Assembly (NCBI RefSeq): GCF_001866055.1
Contig: NZ_MLQS01000031.1
Span: 281,032-328,214 of the forward strand
DNA from: Anaerobacillus alkalidiazotrophicus
GTDB lineage: Bacteria; Bacillota; Bacilli; Bacillales_H; Anaerobacillaceae
Length of the DNA stretch: 47,183 nucleotides
Direction of reading: 5' to 3'
Part shown: piece after piece, positions 9,789 through 18,534 of the stretch
Layout of the letters: each line of letters begins with the position of its first letter
Position numbering within the stretch: the stretch's first letter is position 1
Notes under the pieces: model-generated
What the model saw: the letters and a program-made list of their open reading frames with translations, nothing else
Told to the model about the DNA's origin: nothing
Database searches by the model: none
Made by a program: the position numbers and the translations under genes

Positions 9789-10502
9789 ATGAAGAGACAA
9801 ATATGTAACCATGATATAAATGATCCATGTCCAAAAAAGGTGCCGATTTTTGGGTCGTTATCTGATGATGAAATTATGAAAGTTACAAAAATGACAAAAC
9901 ATCGATCTTTCCAGAAAGGACAAATATTGATCGATGAAGGCGATAAATCAGATACGTTATTTATTATCAATAAAGGGCTAGTAAAAGTATCTAAATTTAC
10001 TCTTCTTGGGAAAGAGCAAATTCTTTATATTATGACTAGCGGTGATTTTTTTGGTGAACTTCACTTATTTAATCATGATGAAGGTAATAATTTCAGTGCA
10101 TATGCCATTGAGGATACCGAAATATGTATGTTAATGAAAAAAGATATTGATAAAATTATGGAAGCAAACCCTCAAATAGCTCTAAAGTTATTAAAAGCAG
10201 TGACAAAACGACTGGCACATACAGAAAATTTAGCGCAAAATTTAGCAACAAAAGATCCTGAGATTAGAATTGCTCAAATGATTTTAGAGTTTGCGGAAAA
10301 ATTTGGAGTTAAAAAGCAAGAGGGTCTTTTTATTCAGTTACCAATTACTCGTGAAGAAATTTCAAGTTATGTGGGTGTAACAAGAGAAACAATCAGTCGT
10401 AAATTTGCAAAATTTGAGAGATTGGGATTGATATCCCTAATTGGAAATAAACAATTGCTAGTGAAAAATGAAAAAGGCTTACTGGAATTACTAAGTGGCT
10501 GA
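9789..10502 (+). CDS. Fnr/Crp-family transcription regulator
   Basis: About 237 residues. A cNMP-binding-like beta roll (KGQILIDEGDKSDTLFIINK, GDFFGELHLF) is followed by a C-terminal winged helix whose recognition helix reads TREEISSYVGVTRETISRKF; the E-SR pattern is that of Fnr/Crp proteins reading TGTGA- or TTGAT-type half sites. The N-terminus has two cysteines (ICNHDINDPCPKK), as in oxygen-sensing Fnr relatives, but not the full four-Cys set; one more lies mid-protein (EICML). I prefer ATG 9789 over GTG 9780 because AGGTGA lies 6-11 bases upstream. It probably controls the neighbouring scdA and flavodiiron genes. Confidence 0.85.
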   Translation: MKRQICNHDINDPCPKKVPIFGSLSDDEIMKVTKMTKHRSFQKGQILIDEGDKSDTLFIINKGLVKVSKFTLLGKEQILYIMTSGDFFGELHLFNHDEGNNFSAYAIEDTEICMLMKKDIDKIMEANPQIALKLLKAVTKRLAHTENLAQNLATKDPEIRIAQMILEFAEKFGVKKQEGLFIQLPITREEISSYVGVTRETISRKFAKFERLGLISLIGNKQLLVKNEKGLLELLSG

Positions 10503-10550
10503 GAAGTGGAATAATTAATAAACGGAAGTAGAAACTAAAAGCAGTATTTT

Positions 10551-10604
10551 ATCCTAACAATCAGTGGGGGATGAAGGCCCCCACTGATTGAAGTTTAGCT
10601 TTAT
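10551..10604. repeat. Interspersed repeat, hairpin-2-only copy B
   Basis: CAATCAGTGGGGG pairs with CCCCCACTGATTG around a shortened GATGAAGG-type loop, then AAGTTTAGCTTTAT as in the full copies. Hairpin 1 is absent, so the second half can exist alone. Confidence 0.85.
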
Positions 10605-10620
10605 GTGTATGTAGAAACAA

Positions 10621-10661
10621 TAACGAAAGAAATCATAGAGTACCTATGATTTCTTTCGTTA
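10621..10661. terminator. Perfect 18-bp hairpin, probable terminator of the Fnr/Crp gene
   Basis: TAACGAAAGAAATCATAG (10621-10638) is perfectly complementary to 10644-10661 with a 5-base loop. The T run after it is poor, so it could also be a processing hairpin or a small palindromic element. Confidence 0.6.
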
Positions 10662-10702
10662 TTTAAAAGTTGTAAAAAAAGACAAAAATAAAAGGTGATA
10701 CG

Positions 10703-12178
10703 ATGACAAAGGGAAAAGACGAATTAAGAATGGGCTGGAACTTTGACAACAGTTATGCTAGTCTACCAGAAATATTTTTTTCCAAACTAAACCCAACACC
10801 AGTAACTTCACCAGAGTTAATTATTCTCAATGAACGATTGGCAACATCCTTGGGGTTGGACGTCGAAGCTTTACAAAGTAATGATGGGTTAGGTGTGTTT
10901 GCAGGAAATAAAATTCCTAAAGATGCATTGCCTCTTGCACAGGCTTATGCAGGGCATCAATTCGGATATTTTAACATGTTAGGAGACGGGCGCGCTATAC
11001 TTCTTGGCGAACAAATTAATCCACAAGGTGAGCGTTTTGATATTCAGCTTAAGGGGGCAGGTCGAACCCCTTACTCAAGAGGTGGTGATGGTAGAGCCGC
11101 ACTTGGACCGATGCTACGTGAATACATTATTAGTGAAGCTATGTACGCACTGAATATTCCTACTACTCGTAGTTTAGCGGTTGTTACAACCGGTGAGATA
11201 GTATTACGCGAAACCGAACTTCCTGGTGCAATACTGACTCGTGTCGCTACTAGTCATCTACGTGTAGGTACGTTTCAATATATTTCAAGCTGGGGAACTA
11301 AACAAGAGCTTCAAGCTCTAGCTGATTATACAATACAAAGACACTACCCAGACGTAGGAGCTGCCTCGAATCGCTATCTTTTCCTGTTAGAAGAAGTTAG
11401 TAAGCGTCAAGCAGAACTTATCGCCAAATGGCAGTTGGTTGGTTTTATCCATGGGGTGATGAATACTGACAATATGGCCCTAAGTGGAGAAACAATTGAT
11501 TACGGTCCGTGTGCGTTTATGGATACCTATGATCCAGCGACAGTATTCAGTTCTATAGACCGTCAAGGACGGTATGCCTATGGCAATCAGCCTCATATTG
11601 CTGGATGGAATCTTGCAAGATTTGCCGAAACTTTATTACCATTACTTGATGAAAATGAGGAAGAAGCTGTCAAGCTTGCACAAGGTGTCCTTTCTGATTT
11701 TGCAAAGTTGTATCGTTCTAAGTGGCTTTCGGGAATGCGAGCAAAACTGGGGATATTTAATGAAGAGATAAAGGATGAAGCTCTAATTGAAGGTTTACTT
11801 AGTATAATGCAAAAGCATCGTGTGGATTATACTAATACGTTCCTTGCTATTACTTTTGAAAAACATGATCAAAGCGAATTTTTTAGGACCAAGGATTTTT
11901 CTGATTGGTATAAATTATGGCAATCAAGACTTGGTAGACAGACTGAATTTAAAGCTGATTCGTATCAGTTGATGAAAAATTCTAACCCTGCGGTAATCCC
12001 ACGTAATCATAGGGTAGAAGAAGCACTAGACGCAGCAGTGAAACATAACGATTACAGTGTGATGGAGAGTCTTCTTGAAGCCCTTTCAAATCCTTTTGCA
12101 CACTCGGAAAAACAGGTTGAATACTGTAAACTCCCACCGAATTCAGCTCGTCCGTATCGAACCTTTTGTGGTACTTAG
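10703..12178 (+). CDS. selO: SelO/YdiU family protein AMPylase
   Basis: A 491-residue pseudokinase-fold enzyme of the SelO family, which transfers AMP rather than phosphate to protein substrates. Visible family blocks are [40 protein letters not shown] (nucleotide-binding region), [30 protein letters not shown] (metal/catalytic loop) and the end PYRTFCGT. In animal selenoprotein O the penultimate-region residue is selenocysteine; here it is an ordinary Cys codon. AAAGGTGAT precedes the ATG. It is single and flanked by repeat copies on both sides. Confidence 0.93.
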   Translation: MTKGKDELRMGWNFDNSYASLPEIFFSKLNPTPVTSPELIILNERLATSLGLDVEALQSNDGLGVFAGNKIPKDALPLAQAYAGHQFGYFNMLGDGRAILLGEQINPQGERFDIQLKGAGRTPYSRGGDGRAALGPMLREYIISEAMYALNIPTTRSLAVVTTGEIVLRETELPGAILTRVATSHLRVGTFQYISSWGTKQELQALADYTIQRHYPDVGAASNRYLFLLEEVSKRQAELIAKWQLVGFIHGVMNTDNMALSGETIDYGPCAFMDTYDPATVFSSIDRQGRYAYGNQPHIAGWNLARFAETLLPLLDENEEEAVKLAQGVLSDFAKLYRSKWLSGMRAKLGIFNEEIKDEALIEGLLSIMQKHRVDYTNTFLAITFEKHDQSEFFRTKDFSDWYKLWQSRLGRQTEFKADSYQLMKNSNPAVIPRNHRVEEALDAAVKHNDYSVMESLLEALSNPFAHSEKQVEYCKLPPNSARPYRTFCGT

Positions 12179-12223
12179 TTTTTTGAATATGTTAACTTTA
12201 AATCTAAGCTTTGTATCGGTCTA

Positions 12224-12384
12224 TTTATCCCACACTTAAGGGGCAAGTAAGACCCCCACCTCAAAACTTAAGAAAATCGAGAAGTTTAGGTGGGGGATAA
12301 ACTGCCCCTAAAGGTCCGATAAGTTGAACTAACAATCAGTGGGGGATGAAGGAAAACCCCCACTGATTGAAGTTCAGCTTTATT
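12224..12384. repeat. Two-hairpin interspersed repeat, full copy C
   Basis: Virtually identical over 161 bp to the copy at 5485 (one difference noted, CACTCTT versus CACACTT near the left end). Such identity between copies 6.7 kb apart suggests recent spread or conversion. Confidence 0.92.
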
Positions 12385-12553
12385 GGAATTGGGAAATATA
12401 CTGCTAGCTCTTATTGAGGTAGCAGTATGAAATAAATTGTTTTGAGTTAGATTTTATAAATAACGATTTAATTATCTAAGTATTTTGAATTTAATGCTAA
12501 TTTTTAGAAATTTTATTATTTTAAGAAGAGATTTTACTAGAGGTGTTGAGGTC

Positions 12554-13267
12554 ATGGTTAAGTTGTTAAAAAAAGTGCTGTTATTAAGTATAATTATTTT
12601 AATTTTCCTACCATCTAAATTATCTGCCTTTGCATATCCGGATTTATCCCCTTACGATATTATTATTGACGTTGGTCATGGTGGTATTGATGGTGGAACA
12701 TCTGCAAAAGGTATATTAGAAAAAGATCTAAATTTAGATTTTGGGATAAAATTGTATAATGAATTAAAGGATAAATCTTATCACGTGGGAATCACAAGAA
12801 TTCACGACTATTCGTTAAGTGATGACAGTAGATTACCTGGATTAAGTAGGCATTTGAAGGATTTAAAACAGAGGAAATTAATTGCAGATGCACTTAATCC
12901 TAAGATTTTTATTAGTCTACATGTAAATTGGTCAAAAAATAAATACCTTAGAGGGCCCGTAATTATTTATCAAGTGAGTGGAGAAAGTTATCATTTGGCA
13001 AACATCATTCAAGATCATCTAAATAATTATTATGGAATTAAAAAGTATCCACGAAAGGGGAACCCATATTTTCTTATGAAAAATATGGATATGCCATCAA
13101 TTATTGCAGAATTAGGATATCTTAGTAACAATGAAGATTTTCAAATGTTGACAAGTGATGCTTCACAGAATGAAATTGTCGCTGCAATGGTTCGAGCAAT
13201 AGAGGAATACTTTTTACTGTATCCTTATGATAATGAAACTAGGACAGTGGGGCCAAAACATTATTGA
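12554..13267 (+). CDS. N-acetylmuramoyl-L-alanine amidase (Amidase_3, CwlD-like)
   Basis: A secreted zinc amidase of 237 residues, close to the length of B. subtilis CwlD, the spore-cortex muramic-lactam amidase. Residues 1-25 form a signal peptide (MVKLLKKVLLLSIIILIFLP). The zinc site is DVGHGGIDGG, the Glu in GILEKDLNLD, and the His in FISLHVNWS; the catalytic Glu is in IIAELGYLSN. A frame extends upstream to 12485, but ATG 12554 has GAGGTGTTGAGG before it and starts the signal peptide. It could be CwlD itself or another Amidase_3 enzyme. Confidence 0.85.
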   Translation: MVKLLKKVLLLSIIILIFLPSKLSAFAYPDLSPYDIIIDVGHGGIDGGTSAKGILEKDLNLDFGIKLYNELKDKSYHVGITRIHDYSLSDDSRLPGLSRHLKDLKQRKLIADALNPKIFISLHVNWSKNKYLRGPVIIYQVSGESYHLANIIQDHLNNYYGIKKYPRKGNPYFLMKNMDMPSIIAELGYLSNNEDFQMLTSDASQNEIVAAMVRAIEEYFLLYPYDNETRTVGPKHY

Positions 13268-13353
13268 AGTTACATGAGTTAGTAATTAAATAAGGGCTAG
13301 ACACTTATTGTATAAGTGTGCGTCGTGGAAATAGAAATAATAAAACAAACTAG

Positions 13354-13392
13354 AAACCTGAGTGCCAAATTCCAAAAACACTCAGGTTTTTT
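13354..13392 (+). terminator. Terminator of the amidase gene
   Basis: AAACCTGAGTG (13354-13364) pairs with CACTCAGG plus T run (13379-13392). Confidence 0.85.
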
Positions 13393-13402
13393 ATATAACA
13401 AT

Positions 13403-13510
13403 TTACCCTATTTTTAAGGGAAGTAAGACCCCGACTACAAAACTTAAGATAATCGAAAATTCGAGTGGGGAGAATGGAGGAAAAACGCCATTGATTGAAA
13501 TTCAACTTTA
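13403..13510. repeat. Degenerate copy D of the interspersed repeat
   Basis: Keeps the order of the full element in eroded form: AAGGGAAGTAAGACCCCGAC, AAAACTTAAGATAATCGA, GAGTGGGGA, GGAGGAAAAACGCCATTGAT and TTCAACTTTAT. The middle (GCCCCTAAAGGTCC to the start of hairpin 2) is deleted. The stems no longer pair well, so this is an old copy 54 bp from a fresh one. Confidence 0.7.
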
Positions 13511-13563
13511 TAAATTTCAGATTGGAAAGTCTTGCTCTATGACTAAAACTTAGAAAAGACTTT

Positions 13564-13780
13564 TTTATCCCACACTTAAGGGGCAAGTAAGACCCCCACC
13601 TCAAAACTTAAGAAAATCGAGAAGTTTAGGTGGGGGATAAACTGCCCCTAAAGGTCCGATATAGAATAACTTTCATCAGTGATAGCTGATGATTAGTTAT
13701 TCTTATGCCTGTGGTATAAGTTGAACTAACAATCAGTGGGGGATGAAGGAAAACCCCCACTGATTGAAGTTCAGCTTTAT
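13564..13780. repeat. Two-hairpin interspersed repeat, copy E with a 57-bp insertion
   Basis: Both halves match copies A and C, but 57 extra bases (13661-13717) lie exactly between the hairpins after GGTCCGAT. The insert is itself palindromic: AATAACT with AGTTATT, and ATCA with TGAT around GTGATAGC. The result is a three-hairpin version. Confidence 0.88.
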
Positions 13781-13783
13781 CAT

Positions 13784-14599
13784 TCATCCTAATGCAACAT
13801 CAAGAATCATCATTACTGCAAAACCAACCATTAAACTCATTGAGGCTAAATCTGAATTTCCATTTTCATGTGATCCAGGTATTACTTCTTCAGCCACGAC
13901 AAAAATCATAGCACCTGCAGCAAAGCTCAATGCATAAGGCAATAGTGGTTCAATAAATACTACAGCTAAGGCACCAATCACAGCTGAAATTGGCTCGACA
14001 GCTCCTGAAAACTGTCCGTAAAAAAAACTTTTCCGACGTGACATTCCATCACGCCGAAGAGGCATTGATACTGCTACCCCCTCAGGGAAGTTTTGGATTC
14101 CAATCCCGATTGCTAATGCAATTGCCCCCATAATTGAGGCTGACGGATACCCTGCGGCAACCGCTCCAAAGGCAACCCCTATAGCTAAACCTTCCGGAAT
14201 GTTATGCAAAGTGATCGCCATAAAAAGTAATGTACTTCGTTTTCGTTTCTTCGGATTAATTCCCTCAGCACTTCCAATCGGTAGGTTAGGGTGAAGATGT
14301 GGCAGAACTTTATCCACCATTAATAAAAATACCCCCCCTAATAAAAAACCCACAGCTGCTGGAACCCAAGAGGGTAGAGCATTTCCTTCCCCCATTTCGA
14401 TTGCAGGGGCAAGAAGTGACCAATAACTCGCCGCAATCATTACTCCGCCAGCAAATCCTAACATACAGTCTAAAAATTTTTGATTTACCCCTTTACTTGT
14501 AAATACTAATGCGGCACCAAGTGCAGTCATTCCCCAAGTGAATAACGTCCCAATAAGTGCTTGAACAACGGGATCAAGGCTTATAAACATCTCTAACAT
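13784..14599 (-). CDS. ZIP-family divalent metal transporter
   Basis: A multi-pass membrane protein of 271 residues with about eight hydrophobic segments. The ZIP metal-site helices are present: [14 protein letters not shown], then [14 protein letters not shown], and [12 protein letters not shown] in the following helix. A His-containing loop (LPHLHPNLP) lies before helix IV. Likely substrates are zinc or another divalent metal, taken up. A TTG-started frame reaches 14614, but ATG 14599 has GAGGAGGG five bases upstream and is the better start. It is convergent with the repeat cluster and alone. Confidence 0.88.
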   Translation of the reverse strand: MLEMFISLDPVVQALIGTLFTWGMTALGAALVFTSKGVNQKFLDCMLGFAGGVMIAASYWSLLAPAIEMGEGNALPSWVPAAVGFLLGGVFLLMVDKVLPHLHPNLPIGSAEGINPKKRKRSTLLFMAITLHNIPEGLAIGVAFGAVAAGYPSASIMGAIALAIGIGIQNFPEGVAVSMPLRRDGMSRRKSFFYGQFSGAVEPISAVIGALAVVFIEPLLPYALSFAAGAMIFVVAEEVIPGSHENGNSDLASMSLMVGFAVMMILDVALG

Positions 14600-14752
14600 T
14601 TTATCCCTCCTCAAAACTTTTTTGAGTTTTCAAATAATGTTGCAAAGCGATAAAAATGTTGTGTCACTCTAGATATATTTATAAATTCGATAAAAGTGCT
14701 AATACCAAGAAAATTTAAACCGAAAAACTATAATAATATTCGCACGTAATTT

Positions 14753-14806
14753 TAAACATTAGCTAATTAAGTGAAGGTAGCTTTTCACTTAATTAGCTAA
14801 TGTTTA
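14753..14806. repeat. Perfect 23-bp inverted repeat
   Basis: TAAACATTAGCTAATTAAGT and three further bases (14753-14775) are exactly complementary to 14784-14806 around an 8-base loop. AT-rich, without a clear T run. It could be a terminator-like hairpin or a small palindromic element in the 330-base gap between the ZIP gene and the next CDS. Confidence 0.7.
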
Positions 14807-14929
14807 TGTTGTAAATACATAAGTAGATTATTTGTGAATATCATTTTATAAGAAGATATTTAATGAGCTACAAATGATTTATCTAAGAAATTCTTATTGT
14901 TGTTTTTAAAAACAAGGATGTGTTCTAAG

Positions 14930-15511
14930 ATGAGAATTATCGAAATGATAGATTATTTAGATGGAGTAGAGGAGCATATTAAATACAAATTTGGTGTTTC
15001 AAAGCTTCATATGATAGATGCTTTTAATGGTATTCATGCTACAATCCAGTGGTTGGATAATTCAATTTATAAAAAAGTAGTCGAAGATATTGTATTTAAT
15101 ATAACAGATGAACCAATCAATTTCCCTGGTGAATTGGGAGTTTATGATGATGATCGTTTTCAAGCAGTCATCTACTTAAACATTATGGCAATTGCTGAAG
15201 ACTATAAAAATATGGAATATGTTCTTGAAATGAATGAAAGTGATGTTACTTGTTTTGAATATGCCGCATTTGTTTGCCTCCATGAAGTCGGTCATCTTTT
15301 CCATGGTCTAGTTGGAGGAAACGGAACAGAAAAACGTGATCGCTTATTTGATTATTTCGACAAGGGAGAATACTATTACAAACGCTTTGTGTCAGAAATG
15401 AAACACGGAAACACCTATAAAGAAAAGAAAAAGTATCGGAATATACCACATGAAAAAGCTGCAGACAATTTTGCTAAGCAATGCTTAGTTTTAATGATGA
15501 AGGAATTATGA
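14930..15511 (+). CDS. Unrecognised zincin-like protein (HExxH)
   Basis: A 193-residue soluble protein I cannot place in a named family. A metallopeptidase signature sits in FEYAAFVCLHEVGHLFHG near residue 120, and a second acidic/His patch NIPHEKAADNFAKQ near residue 175 could give the third zinc ligand, as in gluzincins or ImmA/IrrE-like peptidases. No signal peptide or membrane segment is seen, so it should act in the cytoplasm. Longer frames reach 14897, but ATG 14930 is preceded by AAGGATG at the right distance. It stands alone, just upstream of the SAM riboswitch. Confidence 0.6.
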   Translation: MRIIEMIDYLDGVEEHIKYKFGVSKLHMIDAFNGIHATIQWLDNSIYKKVVEDIVFNITDEPINFPGELGVYDDDRFQAVIYLNIMAIAEDYKNMEYVLEMNESDVTCFEYAAFVCLHEVGHLFHGLVGGNGTEKRDRLFDYFDKGEYYYKRFVSEMKHGNTYKEKKKYRNIPHEKAADNFAKQCLVLMMKEL

Positions 15512-15713
15512 TATGTTAACTAATTTTTTTGGAAATATTAATAAGAACAATAAAAATTAGACAATTTCACAACGCTTTATAAAAATTGTTTTCTTTCGAT
15601 TACAGTAATTAGTGGAACTTTTTTCATTATTTTTAAAATAATACTTGAATTTTAGGTGAGATGTTGTTATTGTTAATAACAATAAAGTTGTTAAATAAAA
15701 ATTAAATAGCGAT

Positions 15714-15840
15714 AAACTTCTTATCCAGAGTGGTAGAGGGACAGGCCCTATGAAACCCGGCAACCATCAAGTCAAATTTTGACTTGAACGGTGCTAATTC
15801 CTGCAAAGGTGTTAACCTTTGAAAGATGAGAGGAGTGTTT
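15714..15840 (+). promoter_or_regulatory. SAM-I (S-box) riboswitch
   Basis: All S-box core elements are present: CTTATCCAGAGTGG, AGGGACAGGCCCTATGAAA, CCCGGCAACC, the P3 hairpin GTCAAATTTTGAC, GGTGCTAATTCCTGC, AAAGGTGTTAACCTTTG and the closing GAAAGATGAGAGGAG. The P1 3' strand GAGAGG can alternatively pair with CCTCTC of the terminator at 15852, the normal switch. SAM binding should end transcription before the MsrA-like gene. Confidence 0.95.
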
Positions 15841-15851
15841 GTAATCATACT

Positions 15852-15882
15852 AACCTCTCTTTAATTCAAAGAGAGGTTTTTT
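15852..15882 (+). terminator. S-box-controlled terminator
   Basis: AACCTCTCTTT (15852-15862) pairs with AAAGAGAGGTT (15868-15878) and runs into T. Its left arm is complementary to the 3' side of riboswitch helix P1, giving the antiterminator. Confidence 0.92.
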
Positions 15883-15921
15883 GATCGGATAGAAGGCTTA
15901 TCGCTCAAAGGAGCGAAAATA

Positions 15922-16290
15922 ATGGAAAGAGCAGTGTTTGGTGCAAGCGATTTTTTTAGTCATAAAGCATTTATTACAGTTTTTCGTGGTATTGAATATG
16001 TTCAAATAGGACATTTAAAAGAGGCAAACGTAGATATAGTAGATATTTGGTTTGATCCCTGGAAAGTATCTTATAAGGAATTATTAGAATTGTTTTTTGA
16101 CTTACATGACCCTACAACTAGGGTAGGTCAGCAATTACAAAATCAATCATTCATCTTTTTTTCTAATATTAATCAATTAGCAGAAGCTAAACAAAAGAAA
16201 AATGAACTAAAACATATAGTTAAAGATGAAGTTATTACAGAAATTACTCCAGTATGGGAACAAATTAATACTTGGAGGAGATTAAACTAA
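15922..16290 (+). CDS. MsrA-like protein lacking the catalytic cysteine
   Basis: A 122-residue relative of peptide methionine sulfoxide reductase A. The shared parts are the N-terminal beta strand (ERAVFGASDFF), the middle IVDIWFDPWKVSYKELLELF, and DLHDPTTRVGQQLQNQSFIF, which parallel the MsrA blocks for V-YDP-ISYE-LL-LF, HDPTT and GTQYRS. The catalytic GCFWG motif is replaced by GASDF, and about 20-25 residues of the GYAGG/Y--V loop are missing, as is the C-terminal third. There are no cysteines at all. As the only gene behind an S-box riboswitch it is tied to methionine/SAM status. It may be a methionine-sulfoxide-binding pseudoenzyme rather than a reductase. The reading frame is clean. Confidence 0.7.
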   Translation: MERAVFGASDFFSHKAFITVFRGIEYVQIGHLKEANVDIVDIWFDPWKVSYKELLELFFDLHDPTTRVGQQLQNQSFIFFSNINQLAEAKQKKNELKHIVKDEVITEITPVWEQINTWRRLN

Positions 16291-16801
16291 TATTTTACTG
16301 AAACCAAACATTAGGACCGTGATATGTAAACAAGCGCATGTTTATCTTCCAAACATGCGCTATTCTAAAAAGAAGTTTGCATGTCTGTTCTTCTAGTAAA
16401 GAATTGTAATGTAAATAGTGAATATGCAGAAAATAACTAGAATGAGGGAAGATACCCAATCGTGATAGGCGATTGACGCATATCCATTATTGTATTAATA
16501 AATGATAAAGAAATATCTAAGATTATTCATAACTAAATACAGATTGAACTTTGCGCTATTTTTAACTTTATTACCACGAATTTAATAAAAGTAGTAGGAT
16601 ACTAAAGATACGCAAGAATTGAGGAAGAGAAAAGTGATAAGGTGGATATTCAATGATTTGTAATCCTTATGTTAAAATAATAGAAACTTTAAATGGTGGG
16701 GAATAAATCGAATAGGGGTGATTTGTTCCCCACTGTTTAATACTAGCATTTTATAAGTCTCAAAGTGATAAATCAAAACAGTGCAGGAGTGGAATTTAGG
16801 A
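16291..16801. other. 510-base gap with two hairpins, no gene seen
   Basis: AGCGCATGTTT (16333-16343) pairs with AAACATGCGCT (16351-16361), a likely terminator of the MsrA-like gene. GGTGGGGAATAAATC (16695-16709) pairs with GATTTGTTCCCCAC (16720-16733), extended by weaker AT pairs. Between them I see no frame with a ribosome binding site. Confidence 0.5.
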
Positions 16802-17980
16802 ATGAATAAAAAAGACATCGCACATATTCGTAGACAATTCAAAGCTGATAATGAATTACTGAAAATCAGTGATATGTTTACTGTTTATGTAATGAAAGAA
16901 TCCAGTGAAATCTACCATCATCAAAGTCAGCCCTTTGAAATGCTAGATCAGGATCAACAAGAGTTATTCTTTAATAATTTTAAGAAAATACTAGGTGGCC
17001 AATTAGACGAGAAATTATTTGAATTAAAGTTTCAACGGAATGCAGTAGACAGTAGCCAACTTATATTGCACCAAGGCTTATTGAGCGACGATGTGGAAAA
17101 CTGGAAAGAGCAAATGCTTCAGATCGTGGACAAAATACTTAAAAGTCGGCAATATGATATGGATATCGTCATCACCTTTATTCGAGGAGAATATTTTAAG
17201 CCTGCGAAACGGAGAAATGATGAGACAGAGGAAAGTGATCGAGATTCTGTTTATACCCATCCGTTTATTTTATGTACTATTAATAGTACACAAGAACCAA
17301 AGAAAGAATTACTTTTTGACTATATGATCAAAGAATTTAAGTATAATTTTGTCGTTGATCCGATCATCAACCTCAATGCACCGATCGGTGGTTTTCTTTT
17401 TCCGTGTTTTACCGATAATAGGACTGATGTGAACCGCATTTTGTATTCGGCAGGGAAAGTAAATGAGCCTGATCATCATTTCATTGAAGAAGTCTTAAAT
17501 GGCGAGGAGACGCTGACGGCAAAGGATGACAAAGTTGTTTTTGAAGAAATCGTGAAAGACGTGACAAGAGATCAGCTTAATACGGCCACCCTTTCTAATG
17601 TATATGAAGAAATTAACCGTGTTATTGAAGAGAATGAGGAAGAAGAAGCGCCTAAATTAGACTACAAAGATGTAGAACGTATATTAAAACATAGCGGCAT
17701 AACAGATATTCAGACGGAACAGGTCGAAGCCGCTTTTCAGAAAGTAATCGATGACAACAAATATGAAATAAAGGCTAGTAACATCGTGCCAAAATATACT
17801 TCCAAATCAATAAAAATCGAAACGAAGGTTGCGAACGTTTCGATTAGTCCACAGGATTTAAGGTACGTCCGACAGATCAACTTTGAGGGTAAGCGGTATC
17901 TGATGATCGAAGTAGAAGAAGATACCGTGATTGATGGGTTCACGATGATTCCGGAAGCTTTTGGTGAAAAAAGAGATTAA
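16802..17980 (+). CDS. DUF4317 family protein
   Basis: 392 residues, beginning MNKKDIAHIRRQFKADNELL, the signature start of the DUF4317 family found in Firmicutes. The function is unknown. The protein is soluble and acidic; it has an acidic stretch EENEEEEAPK near residue 285, followed by a short helical segment (LDYKDVERILKHSGI) and a C-terminal beta-rich part. A GTG-started frame begins at 16781, but the family begins at ATG 16802. It stands alone. Confidence 0.8.
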   Translation: MNKKDIAHIRRQFKADNELLKISDMFTVYVMKESSEIYHHQSQPFEMLDQDQQELFFNNFKKILGGQLDEKLFELKFQRNAVDSSQLILHQGLLSDDVENWKEQMLQIVDKILKSRQYDMDIVITFIRGEYFKPAKRRNDETEESDRDSVYTHPFILCTINSTQEPKKELLFDYMIKEFKYNFVVDPIINLNAPIGGFLFPCFTDNRTDVNRILYSAGKVNEPDHHFIEEVLNGEETLTAKDDKVVFEEIVKDVTRDQLNTATLSNVYEEINRVIEENEEEEAPKLDYKDVERILKHSGITDIQTEQVEAAFQKVIDDNKYEIKASNIVPKYTSKSIKIETKVANVSISPQDLRYVRQINFEGKRYLMIEVEEDTVIDGFTMIPEAFGEKRD

Positions 17981-18312
17981 CATTAAGTAAATTCAATTTA
18001 GAGTGTCTATCCTTCTCAAGTCTGTAAATATTTACTAAACTAGGGGAGCAGGCACTTTATTAGTTTTTAAACATCTATACTTTTAACTGCTTGTTAGTAA
18101 CTTCATATACCACTCCATACACACTTTCTTAATACCCCCTATAGCATTGTTGCATCTGAATAGATAAGTAAAGAAGTAATATATAAGGGTTACTATCATA
18201 TTGAGGAGATTGGCTAATGGTTAACGACGTCTTTTTCAATCGTAAAAAAAATTCCTGTACAAATGTGTGTACTGTACAGGAATTTTCTTAGCAAGTGGGA
18301 TTAAGTTAGCTT
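17981..18312. other. Gap with a terminator and a possible 24-codon frame
   Basis: AAAATTCCTGTACA (18248-18261) is exactly complementary to 18273-18286, a terminator-like stem usable by the minus-strand YjcZ gene. A frame at 18217-18291 (start MVNDVFFNRKKN) has TGAGGAG nine bases before its ATG but runs straight through that hairpin. I do not count it as a gene without support. Confidence 0.45.
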
Positions 18313-18534
18313 TTATTCAAGATAACTTGCACCTACAATGACTAATAAGATAAACAAAACTACAATTAAGATGAAATAACTAGTATGACGAGTAGGAACT
18401 GGAGCTACATAGCCATAACCATAAGCAGGAGCTGCATGAGTTGGCATAGGCGGAATATTCGGAGGAATATTTGGAGGAATATTTGGAGGAATATTCGCTC
18501 CGAAAGTCGGAGGTACGTTTAAGTTAGAATACAT
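18313..18534 (-). CDS. YjcZ-family sporulation peptide with NIPP repeats
   Basis: 73 residues. The C-terminus SYFILIVVLFILLVIVGAS is the single hydrophobic helix that defines the YjcZ/sporulation YjcZ family. The N-terminal half is proline-rich and low-complexity, with IPP or NIPP repeated in tandem from residue 14, encoded by a 12-bp DNA repeat (GGAGGAATATTT on the plus strand). Proteins of this family are made during sporulation; their function is unclear. The RBS is GGGAGGTG before the ATG. It lies close to tgl on the same strand, another late-sporulation gene. Confidence 0.85.
   Translation of the reverse strand: MYSNLNVPPTFGANIPPNIPPNIPPNIPPMPTHAAPAYGYGYVAPVPTRHTSYFILIVVLFILLVIVGASYLE

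Noticed and set aside
12160..12178. SelO as a selenoprotein
   Set aside because: The C-terminal motif is encoded with an ordinary Cys codon followed by GGT ACT TAG; there is no UGA.
18217..18291. 24-codon frame with a good RBS
   Set aside because: Its second half is the arms of a terminator hairpin, so the coding appearance is probably chance.
18440..18500. Short direct repeats as a CRISPR array
   Set aside because: They are in-frame 12-bp codon repeats within the YjcZ-type gene with no spacers.
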